From Tetracentron sinense (taxonomy: Eukaryota > Streptophyta > Magnoliopsida > Trochodendrales > Trochodendraceae): a DNA stretch of 64,000 nt. The DNA lies in contig CM026560.1 of assembly GCA_015143295.1 (NCBI GenBank), forward strand, positions 3,908,501 through 3,972,500. The letters are read 5' to 3'. Positions within the stretch are counted from its first letter, which is position 1, and each line of letters opens with the position of its first letter. Positions 1-8,940 of the stretch are shown one piece after another. The translations under genes and the position numbers were made by a program. The notes under the pieces are model-generated. The model was not told the DNA's origin. It saw only the letters and a list, made by a program, of their open reading frames with translations, and did no database searches.

Positions 1-1300
1 CCAGCCACGGATCATACTTACATATCTCGCCATGTGGGTTTTAATGAGGATTGTTTCCCTTTTCCAGATCTTACATCCTCCAGGACTTGCACGCTGAGTT
101 CATCCTCGACACTTGTCCCAGGATTTCTCCTGCCAGCTTCGGTATCCACCACCTCGAGTGCACCCACCTCTACTCGTGCTGATGCAACCAATACTAATAC
201 CACATCACCACCCGCTGGTGTATCTTGTGACGTCTCCCCTACTCCTGCACTTGGTTCTTCGGCTGCTGCATCTATCACTGTCTCACCCATGAGCAGCCCT
301 CCTCCTCCATCCCTGGCTGTCCTTATTGCCATGCCTCCTGCAGCCATGCTTGCTCCAACACCGAGACCTAATGTTGGCTCCAGTTCTCCTATTGATATTG
401 CCATTTCAGGTATTGATTTAGTGGTTCAGCCACCGCCCCTGGTCTCTCCACCTCCGCCACCTCAACAGCCCGACAACTCTAGCTTCACTCATCCTTATAA
501 TACTCGCCTCAAAGATGGTACCTTGAAGCCTAAGTCTCACTATGCTACTAAGCATCCCCTTCCACAGGCTCTTCTTACACATATGTCATACTCTATCCCA
601 GAGCCTTCATGCTTTGCTCAAGCTTCTAAACATCCTCAATGGCGGGCAGCTACGGTAGAGGAATTCAATGCCCTCCTTAAAAATGAAACATGGTCTCTTG
701 TTCCTGCTACCCCACATCTCAATGTTGTTGGTTGCAAATGGGTCTATCGCATCAAGCGCAAGGCCGATGGTTCTCTTGAACGATACAAGGCTCGATTAGT
801 AGCCAAGGGGTTTAATCAACGTCATGGATTGGACTTTTGATGAGATTTTCAGCCCTGTGGTCAAGCCCACCACCATCCGAACAGTTATCTCCATTGTCGT
901 CTCTCGTCATTAGGTCCTCCGTCAACTAGACGTTCGGAACGCCTTCCTACATGACACCCTCACTGAGGACGTCTACATGGTCCAGCCCCAAGGCTTTATT
1001 GATGTTGATCATCCTACTCATGTCTGCAAACTTCATAAAGCTCTATATGGCCTCAAACAAGCTCCACGGGTCTGGTTTCATCGCTTTAGTTCTTTTCTCC
1101 TACAACATGGCTTTCTATGCAGTCGCTCCGACTCCTCCATGTTCACCCTGATCGATTCCCATGGCACTCTAGTCCTTCTCTATGTTGATGATATTGTTCT
1201 CACTAGTTCCTCCTCGACTTTTGTGCATGAATTTATCATTGTTCTCTCCTCAGTGATGACTTGTGGGTGCAATTGAACTCTCTCGGAATCCAATCGCAAT
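1..1300 (+). mobile_element. Ty1/copia retrotransposon fossil, reverse transcriptase region, cut by left edge
   Basis: The reading frames resemble the end of the integrase-side linker and then copia reverse transcriptase. Recognisable blocks are the entry motif with GCKWVYRIKRKADGS near 730-775, the [14 protein letters not shown] block near 1030-1065 and the YVDDIV catalytic block near 1180-1200. The order GAG, protease, integrase, RT is usual for copia, so the missing 5' parts should lie left of the window. No 3' LTR or RNase H is recognised after about 1300. The copy is broken, with several lesions. Confidence 0.85.
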
Positions 1301-1317
1301 TGGATGTGATGTCGATC

Positions 1318-1460
1318 TCAGCTCTTGAGGACGCTGTTCCTTCTCGGGCTCAAAAACCAAGAACTGCTCTGGGCATTTTCCTTGAACTCCCAAGCTCAGC
1401 TCTTGAGGACGGTCTTTCCTCGGGTTCAAAAACCAAGAACTGCTCGTCTACCACTGGAGG
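1318..1460. repeat. 78-bp imperfect tandem duplication
   Basis: The words AGCTCTTGAGGAC and CAAAAACCAAGAACTGCTC occur twice with a spacing of 78 bases (first copy from 1318, second from 1397). It follows directly on the copia fragment. No function is evident. Confidence 0.6.
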
Positions 1461-2061
1461 TTCTTGGTCCTTCTGGGCGTAAAGGAAAAAGGCCGGCACA
1501 TGATACCTCATCCACGTAAGTTGTTTCTTGTTTTGGCTTCTTTAGTCTTTCCCTATTCAGTCATTAATTTATTTGAATTTTTCTGTATATTATTTTGCTC
1601 TGTCTGTTGATTAGGAAAATGAAATCGCAAGAAAAGACTACGAAGAATTGGCTAAATTGGAACGAAATGTATTAATAAAAAAAAAAATTCATTTCTTTAC
1701 CAAACATCGCATATTGTATAGGATTAATGTTTCCTCCTTCTGCAGGTATCTCTGTCTCTGGACAACAACGAACCTCTTCTTTATGCTCACTATGTGAGAG
1801 TTGTTACTGACCACCTCATGCATACACATGCATACAGTATAACTCTTGAGGCTGTATATATCAGATTTGTACAGATGTTATTGTTCGGATTTTTTTTTTT
1901 TGTACGAGTCTGAACCCTTTCCCGGGTACACAAAAGTTTAATAAAGCTCACTTTTGTCTCACTTTGCAGTTTGCAAATACCGTAGTGTTTTTTTTTTAAT
2001 TATTAGTTGGTAAGGGATAATCTAAACACACGCATGATCTGACGACCACCTACTTACTAAC

Positions 2062-2245
2062 CAGGGGCGGAGCCACATGGGCCCCCCTCAACTTTGAATT
2101 TTTTTTTTGTCTACTGTTACCATGGGCGTAGCCTTTGGGAGCAGGGGCGGAGCCACATGGGCCCCCCTCAACTTTGAATTTTTTTTTTTGTCTACTGTTA
2201 CCATGGGCGTAGCCTTTGGGAGCAGGGGCGAAGCCAGGTGGCGAT
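2062..2245. repeat. 80-bp tandem repeat, two full units plus a partial
   Basis: The motif CAGGGGCGGAGCCACATGGG begins at 2062 and 2142, and a degenerate third start lies at 2223, giving a period of 80-81 bp. Each full unit includes a poly(T) tract and CCATGGGCGTAGCC. CAGGGGCGGAGCC resembles hAT-type terminal sequences, but no inverted partner was found here. Confidence 0.8.
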
Positions 2246-2371
2246 GGGGGCACATGTGTGTGTGCATCAATCTTTGTTTTTGTTATTGTTATCTTTTTTG
2301 ATATTCTTGGCTTCTTAGTACTGTAAAATTCAATCACGGAATAAGGGATCATGTGCTTTATTATTTAGTTT

Positions 2372-2487
2372 TTTTTTTTTGGTTAAGGTAACAACACTAC
2401 AAGGCGAAGCTACAGTCAGACCACACACACAAACACAACCACACACACCCTCAACCCTAATAAGCTTAATTCACCCAAACACTCCTC
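2372..2487 (-). mobile_element. SINE-like short retroposon with target-site duplication
   Basis: On the minus strand this roughly 116-bp element ends TTACCTTAACC followed by poly(A), seen as the poly(T) near 2372-2380 on the plus strand. It contains a GT-rich internal tract. It is flanked by a 12-bp direct repeat ATTATTTAGTTT at 2360-2371 and 2488-2499, the signature of target-primed insertion. Related tails occur at 59028-59083 and 62255-62355. No clear Pol III A/B boxes were seen, so it may be 5'-truncated. Confidence 0.6.
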
Positions 2488-2702
2488 ATTATTTAGTTTT
2501 CTTTGTCTCTTATGTTTAGAATTTAGATTGGGTCCATCTCTCATCTGATTATTTTGTCACTCTATCATTGCGTTGAAGAGTTAGTTATTAAGAAGATGTT
2601 TTCCTTGGCAGGACTCTTGTGGCAGATGAACAGAAGTATTTTATTTTTGGCCTTGGATTCTCTCTGGCTTGCTTGTCTTGGGCAGCCACAAATTAGTGGA
2701 CA

Positions 2703-2880
2703 TGTGGTGAAGTCAAAATCATGGGCCCCATGATTTTGACTTTTTCACACAATATTTGACACATGGTGATAAGGTGGTGATAATAAAGGGGGAGATATCA
2801 AGTGGGGAGAAGAAGTCAAAATCATGGGGAGAAAATGAAATGACTTCTCTCATTTTTATCACCACATGTCATCACCTATT
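2703..2880. repeat. Nested foldback, MITE-like
   Basis: A perfect palindrome lies at 2712-2740, with arms GTCAAAATCATGGG around a single base. Next to it, 2766-2797 and 2846-2878 form an imperfect inverted repeat built on GGTGATRA and TGGTGATAA. GTCAAAATCATGGG recurs at 2814. The whole stretch could fold into two hairpins. No clean target-site duplication was found. Confidence 0.45.
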
Positions 2881-2899
2881 TTGTGGTTGCCCGAGACCA

Positions 2900-4077
2900 C
2901 ATTCTGGTTTTGCCGAGAATCCGAAGTCTTTATTTTTTCTAAAGGAACATGTAAAGTTGGCCGAAGAGGACTCTGGAACGTGGCGAGTAGTAGATGTCCT
3001 TTATAAATTATGTTGCATTGACATATATGTTGTGCTGATCAACATAAAATGTGATCATATGATCTGTTTATGTATTGTTAGTGTAGTCTTGTTTTTAATC
3101 GAGTTCAGCTATTGTGTGAACTCTTTCTTGAATGCTCCTATGTTCCATCTTTCTAATTTAATCTAAGTCCTTATTACCGATAATTAAAATAAAATAAAAT
3201 AAGTGTGATCATATGATCTATCCATGCATTTTGTACTTGCCCCCTTTTCGTTTTTTGTTTCACTCTTTTTTTTGGTCCTTTCCATTTAGAATAGCATACA
3301 ATTTGTATTAAAATTTTAAATATAATTATGTTGTTGTTAACAATGCAGGTCTGATCATACGATTTAGCCACCAAGATACATTGTGAATATATTACCGGGT
3401 TTCTTGAATATGTTTGCTTCTGTTGACATTGTGGTCTCCTAAAACTTGTTTTCCTTCGTACTAGAGTATGTTACTGTATTATTATTTATGATAATGTGAC
3501 ATTTATCAGGGGCATTTAGATGTAAAAAGATCATAAATAAAAATGACAGTTATTTGCAAATTGAATCATTCTAGGTTGTTTGTTTGTTTTAAATGGGATG
3601 ATTTTGAAATGGACTCTACAAATGTAAAGTGACTTCATGTCTTCGAAACCCTGAAATTTATCTATTCAACTTATTTTGTTTATCAGGTTCTGTCCTCTCT
3701 TACCCCCACCCTCAGTGGACTTTCAATTAGGAAACGACTGCATCAAAGGAGCTGATGAGAGTGAGACGGGACTATATGACCAAAACTAAAAATAACCCAT
3801 TTGGAATCTATTGTTCTCTCTTGATATCGCTGGAACTGGAAAATTGGATTCGACCAAGGGCTCTCTCTCTCCACATTGAGACCAAAGTCGGTTTAGGAAA
3901 ACCCATTCTTCTCTCATTTCTAGGGCATTTCCAGCAAATAACTAACAAGTCAAGTGGAACCATATGAAATGGATTTATTTTTAATGAATTCATTTCAAAT
4001 GAGATGATAACTAATAATCTTCCTAGAAGGCACTTCAGACTCAAACTTTTATCTTTGAATGAAACCTCGAATGAAAA
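2900..4077. other. Intergenic, no gene recognised
   Basis: AT-rich sequence. Open frames here are short and show no recognisable domain on either strand. Confidence 0.5.
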
Positions 4078-4335
4078 CTAGAGAATTTCTTAAAATGGAA
4101 TAACCACCCGGTGCCAGAGATTTGGGATACATAAATACTTTAATTTATATATTGATCACATTCGGTATTTGGCTTAGGAATTGGACATTGTGCCAACTCT
4201 TTGACACTAGAGAATTCCTTAAAATGGAATAACAACCTAGTGCCAGAGATTTGGGGTGCATAAATACTTTAATCTATCTATTGATCACATTCGGTATTTG
4301 GCTTAGGAATTGGACATTGTGCCAACTCATTGACA
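4078..4335. repeat. 129-bp tandem duplication
   Basis: Two adjacent copies begin CTAGAGAATT at 4078 and 4207. They are nearly identical through CTTAGGAATTGGACATTGTG and differ by only a handful of bases by eye, so the duplication looks recent. Confidence 0.9.
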
Positions 4336-4439
4336 ATGATAGTGCATATAAACAATACTTTCATGGAGTTCCATAAAAAAATTCTTTTTCGTAAGATTCA
4401 TGTTACATGTAAAACAAAACCTAAGGTGAGCAAGATTCA

Positions 4440-4665
4440 TGTTACATATAAGCAATACTCGGGGGTAAGACCAAGGAGAGCTGAGATCCAAACCAGATGC
4501 ACCTAGCTACCGGGCAACTAAGGAAAAGGTGAGAAATTGACTCAATCCCTTCCTTGCAAAGAGGACAAGCCTCATCCATTTGCCTCTTCCTTAAGTTCTT
4601 CGCAACAGCCCAATGCATGCAAACGATCTGGAAAGAAAAAACAAAAGACAGAAAAGCACTCACTC
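4440..4665 (-). mobile_element. LINE fragment, RT-associated zinc-binding domain
   Basis: The minus-strand frame reads ...LRKRQMDEACPLCKEGIESISHLFLSCPVARCIWF in parts, with the CPLC...HLFLSC spacing of the zinc-binding domain found after reverse transcriptase in plant L1-type LINEs (zf-RVT). Only about 70 residues remain, and RT and endonuclease are absent nearby. It is a short dead remnant. A 16-bp word, AAGATTCATGTTACAT, occurs twice just beside it (from about 4396 and 4432). Confidence 0.65.
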
Positions 4666-4869
4666 TCCCTTTTTTGTTCCTTTTTTTTTTTTTTTAATTC
4701 TTCTTCCAAGATGAGGAGGAGAAGAAGGTCCCACCGGCGTGCTAGAAATTTGTACATGCAAATTTCCTTGTTGTCAAATTACATCTACTGTTGTGTGAAG
4801 TTTATTATTTTGTGGGGGACTATCCTTCCAATCCAGATCGTTAAATACCTTTCCAATTTGGGGAAGTAC

Positions 4870-6500
4870 TAAGAAGAAGAACAAGAGAAGAACACAAATT
4901 TGAATAAATTATATTTATTTATTCAAAGGGGATGCCCAAATTCCCATATAGGCTTTACAGGATGCCTCATTGAGGTCTTTGTATTAAGAAAAGAGAAGAG
5001 ATGTGGTCATTTTGAGGGTTCACCTGGTGTTCTCCATGTCGAGGGATTCTTCGTCTTCACTTTAGAGCTTGTTGTATTCTTGTTTCAAAAAAGAAAATTT
5101 CTTTGTATCTTTAATTTCTATATTCCAGGGGGACAAGAAACTCCCTTTTATATTTTTAGAGAGCCCTCTTTGGTCTCTCATTTGATTTCCTATTTTTTAG
5201 GAGGTTAAAAATGGGCCACTCTCCTTAGCGAGGGGATCTGTCCAAAATAGTTGGTTTCACTTATCTTGGAAAACCAGGGACATACAAAAGTCCTCATTTT
5301 TCGAGGATTTCATATTGGTTTCACTTTTGGAAAACCTGGGAAGATAAGACCTTTCCCCTAAAAAGGAGGAAGACACTTATCTTCAAAAAAATGAGAGAAA
5401 ATTGCTCTATATTTGAATGGGGTGCTATGTGACACTCATTCATTGGGAATTAAGAGGGGATCCTTATCTTGGGATCCCCAAAAGCTAGCAAAGGATCCCT
5501 TTTTGTTAGGAATTCTCTGTCATGTGGCAGTCAGTCACCAGATGGGGAGGTCTGATCCAGTCTACGGCCTATTTGGGTCGCAGATCAGGGTACAAAAAGG
5601 GGTCTGACCTTGGTCAGTCCGCGAACAATTTTGGTGACCAAAAGGGTGGACCATGGGTTCCACTCATGGTTCGATTAGGTCTACGGCTATTTTAGCCACG
5701 GACCAAGTCTAACAAAGGCTAGCTTTTGGCTAGCCCACGAGGGTACCTCAAGGGTCTATCCATGGAACTGACTTGTAAAGTTTGTCCGCAGACTGACTCA
5801 AGTGATCCATCCACAGGAATTAACCAGGTCTATGCACGAGGACAAACCCCAAACATGTGACAGTCCCATAGGAACTGGAAGAAAGCACGTCTATGGGGGC
5901 ATCATTCACCTGCTGTTAGCATTGAATGTTGGTGGGCTGGCGGCAATACAACCACAGGCCAGCTTCCACACGTGCCTTTGGCAAGTGCGAAGCCCAACCA
6001 CCCATTTCATAGGTGATGATCAAATGTAGGTAGGTGCACCATGCATCTGCCTCCCGGGAAGCAAGATTTCACTGCCCATGAAAATCTAACATAAATTCTT
6101 TCCATAGTAACAACTATATATAATGTCAATGTCTCATTCTAATGTTCAACCACTCCAACTGTTCTTCAGGTGGGTAAGCAAGGAAGACTTTCTCTCTCGT
6201 CACATTCTCAACTACATAATCAAATGATCTCATCAAGAAAGAATGGTCTAACTCCCTCAATCTTCATTATCTCTTCATATAACTCATCTTCGTCCAATTC
6301 GTGTATAGTAGCTCATATTTGGCGCATGCTTGTAGATTGGTCTTCCATCACTCCTTTGGGAGGGGAAGTGGGGGACTTCTTGTTGTGAGGTGATCCATCC
6401 CCAGTTAGTTATCCATTGGCTTTGTTTTCTCTTGTATTTCCCTCATTACTGTTTTCGTTTCAGTTTATCTCCCTATAAATTGTTGCTTTATTATGCTATA
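4870..6500. other. Intergenic, no gene recognised
   Basis: There are no convincing coding frames. From about 5400 to 6060 the base composition is less AT-rich and words such as GGTCTGACC and GGTCAGTCCGCG recur, which is compatible with an old LTR or other transposon remnant, but no ends or domains were seen. Confidence 0.4.
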
Positions 6501-6512
6501 TGAATATACTTG

Positions 6513-7309
6513 TTATTTACCAATAAAAAAAAATCGCTGGTCATAACTGATATTACTTTTATCGAATGACTTAGATAATTTCTTAATCTTGTTTCCAAGT
6601 TCTTCAATCTTCTCAGCAATAACATCTGAACTTCGAGTTTTCATGTTATTACGCTTTACCCCTGAAGAAGATGTAGCTCGAGAAGCAGGCACCGGTTGCA
6701 TACAGGTATTGGCTAAATCATTACTTGTGTCTCTCTCAACTGCTTTATCAATCGAAATGAACTCCTCCGTGTTGTCAAGGTTCCTTGCCACTTCTTCGTC
6801 TCATTGGGTGTAAATGCACCAACCCCAGTTGCTTAATCCGTGCCATAAATAATAAGCAACTTGTCGTAATTATGGATAGGCTTGTAACGAAATTGTTTTG
6901 CATTATGGTGTGCCTATTTATTGACATTACATTCAAATATTGTTACTATAAGCATCTTATTCAAAATAAAATAAATGAAAATTAAAACTCAATCTATGTA
7001 TGTCCTCCACACAGCCTCATCATCATATGTCTTGCTCAAACCATTCCAAGAGAAACCCGCTACCATTCCTGATAAGTTCTCTTAAAGTTGCAAAGTTCTT
7101 CTTAATCGTCTTTAAGTGATTTTTGATATGTTGAGTTGTGCAATTTATTTGAAATTTATTATTCATTTCTTTGCAAGCTACTGTATAAGCAGGATCCTTA
7201 AAGGCTACACTGCTAGTACATCAATAAGACAATTGTCAATTTCTTGACTCAAGGATAAGTTCTTTGTCTTATCCTTCTCGGAACTTGTCTCCAATTGATG
7301 AATATCCAT
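6513..7309 (-). pseudogene. Broken Myb/SANT-like DNA-binding domain gene
   Basis: The minus strand starts at an ATG (7309-7307) with MDIHQLETSSEKDK..., followed by QEIDNCLIDVLA, then in another frame DPAYTVACKEMNNKF...HIKNHLKTIKKNF and, after a further shift, GFSWNGLSKTYDDEAVWRTYID. This is the order of the Myb/SANT-like domain (PF12776) of plant proteins related to PIF/Harbinger transposon partners. After a probable intron (about 6912-6990) a second part resembles FRYKPIHNYDKLLIIYGTD, an in-frame TAA, then ATG (A-T-G residues) and a Ser/Lys-rich C-terminal tail ending near 6513. At least two frameshifts (near 7205 and 7060) and one stop (near 6840) break it. Function, if it ever had one, was DNA binding. 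It may be a dead host gene or a transposon-derived gene. Confidence 0.7.
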
Positions 7310-8376
7310 ACCTTATACGTATACTGTCCAATTGATAATATTAATATCAAAATGATAAAATTATGGTGGTGTTAGGCGCATCTCAATTTTTTATGACTAC
7401 ATCCCATTAATAATTATTTTTATAATTTTCAGTTTTTACCATATTAATAGCCGCACCCCACTATTCTCTTTCTTCCTCTATTTTCCGGGTTCTTTCTACA
7501 TTTTGCTTCTTTCTCCTTCCTCCATTCTCATCATGTGTGAAACCCCCCAACTATTTAAAATTACCAAAATCCTTTTAAGGTCTTTGAAATTTGAGCTTTG
7601 ATATCTTTGATCTAAGATTTACACGGAAAAGGGTTTGCCTGAAACAATTTTTAATAGATGTTTTCCTCTGGAAGAAAAATTGTAAAAGTGATCCTGTTTT
7701 TAACACTTATAAAGCATTAGGAATATGACATACAAGTAAAATCCATAGTTGTGAACCTCAATGGTAACACAAGATTGTTAGAGCATTTGGTGTTGATAGC
7801 CAGGTTGGGTTACAAGATCAGGGCTTCTATAGACTATAATATGTGATCGCGCTAAGCAGACTTACTAAGAAGTTGGAGGAGAGTGGGCTACTGACATTTT
7901 GTCTTCTAATTGCTAAGTGGCCTTTCCTATGGTGCAAGAACTATTGAATAAAATGATCACCAAGAAGACCTCATGTTTTAGTAAGACTATCAAGAGCTTA
8001 ACACCTTTACTTGTGAGCTATCTTAAAATAGTCTTGCCTCAATTCCTCAAAACATTTGAAAAAAATAAATGATCATTCCATCACACTAGGTTGGCCATTA
8101 CTCAGGTTTCCGTGACAACTATTGGATTAGGGGATCAGTCCAAAATGAGTTAAGGTTTGAAAGCATGAACCAAGTGCCGAATAGGAAAGGAGAGAGAGAG
8201 CTTAGCCCAACCGAATAGAAAAAGGGATAGATGAACTAAGGAGAGAGGTACCGGAACCAAGTCACCGGAGGGTCAAGGAATGAGGAAGAAGTGGAGAGGG
8301 GAGTTTTTTTTTTTTTTTTTTGACTGTAATTTCATTTTTAGAAACCTTTTTTCCTTTTTTTGCAATTTGTTCATTT
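7310..8376. other. Intergenic, upstream of the tRNA gene
   Basis: No coding or RNA gene recognised. A purine-rich patch lies at 8180-8300 and an 18-base poly(T) run at 8304-8321. Confidence 0.5.
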
Positions 8377-8381
8377 AAAAA
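8377..8381 (-). terminator. Pol III terminator of tRNA-Ala
   Basis: Five T residues on the minus strand begin 19 bases past the tRNA 3' end. A T4 or longer run is the usual Pol III stop signal. Confidence 0.7.
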
Positions 8382-8399
8382 TATTATAATAATATATGA

Positions 8400-8472
8400 T
8401 GGAGATGCGGGGTATCGATCCCCGTACCTCTCGCATGCTAAGCGAGCGCTCTACCATCTGAGCTACATCCCC
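8400..8472 (-). tRNA. tRNA-Ala (anticodon AGC)
   Basis: The minus strand folds as a 73-nt cloverleaf. The acceptor arm GGGGATG pairs with CATCTCC (one G-U), with D stem GCTC/GAGC, anticodon stem CTCGC/GCGAG, loop TTAGCAT with anticodon AGC, and T arm CGGGG-ATCGATA-CCCCG; the discriminator base is A. No intron is present and CCA is not encoded, as expected for a nuclear tRNA gene. Internal promoter A and B boxes are intact. Upstream there is CAA at -3 to -1 and a TATATA stretch near -10 to -15, typical of plant tRNA genes. Confidence 0.96.
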
Positions 8473-8630
8473 TTGAATGCCTATATAATTAGTAAATATA
8501 ATAAGGATTAGACATTCTTTGTTGTTCATTATTTACCATTCGATAAGCTTCAAAACGCCCGCGAAGCAGTTTAAGTAAAAAGCTTTCGGATAACGGGATA
8601 AGAGAGAGAGAGAGAGATAAGATATTAACA
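8473..8630. promoter_or_regulatory. Shared divergent upstream region of tRNA-Ala and HCF136
   Basis: Only 158 bp separate the tRNA 5' end from the HCF136 start codon. TATATAA lies at 8482-8488, placed to serve either as the HCF136 TATA box (about 145 bp before ATG) or as the AT-rich upstream element of the tRNA gene. A GA-dinucleotide run (8600-8616), common in plant 5' leaders, comes just before the ATG. Transcription start sites are inferred, not seen. Confidence 0.5.
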
Positions 8631-8940
8631 ATGGCGACTCTGCAACTCACCGACTACCAAAACCCAATAATCTTGCTCAAGCCTTCGTTGAACACTCTCT
8701 TTACAAGAAAAAACCGAACTTTTCACGCTCCCAGAGCTTCTCTTCAGCAACCTTCTTTGAATCGAAGGCAATTCGTGGCCGAAACAGCTGCGATTTCCTT
8801 ATCTCTCGCTCCCCTAATCGGATTTGTAGAACCAGCGAAATCTGAAGTCGCTCTTTCCGAATGGGAAAGGGTATACCTTCCAATTGATCCCGGCGTTGTT
8901 CTTCTCGACATTGCGTTTGTGCCCGATGACTCCAACCACG
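8631..8940 (+). CDS. HCF136: HCF136 exon 1 (residues 1-103)
   Basis: It begins ATGGCGACT after AACA, a good plant start context, and no upstream in-frame ATG competes. It encodes the transit peptide, the twin-arginine lumen signal and the start of the mature protein ([19 protein letters not shown]). It ends in phase 1 at CACG followed by the donor GTCCGT. Confidence 0.96.

Larger units (their letters stand above)
1615..2700 (+). other. Exon-like segments of an unidentified gene (speculative)
   Basis: Three short open segments are bordered by splice-like dinucleotides. Segment 1615-1668 is 18 codons (ENEIARKDYEELAKLERN) between AG and GT. Segment 1746-1793 is 16 codons (VSLSLDNNEPLLYAHY) between CAG and GTGAGA. 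A last segment from 2613 reads TLVADEQKYFIFGLGFSLA and on to a stop near 2699. The first two keep phase 0; the third fits another phase. A possible 5' piece at 1440-1515 ends at GTAAGT. They could be the 3' end of a host gene or captured exons. I do not recognise the protein. Confidence 0.2.
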
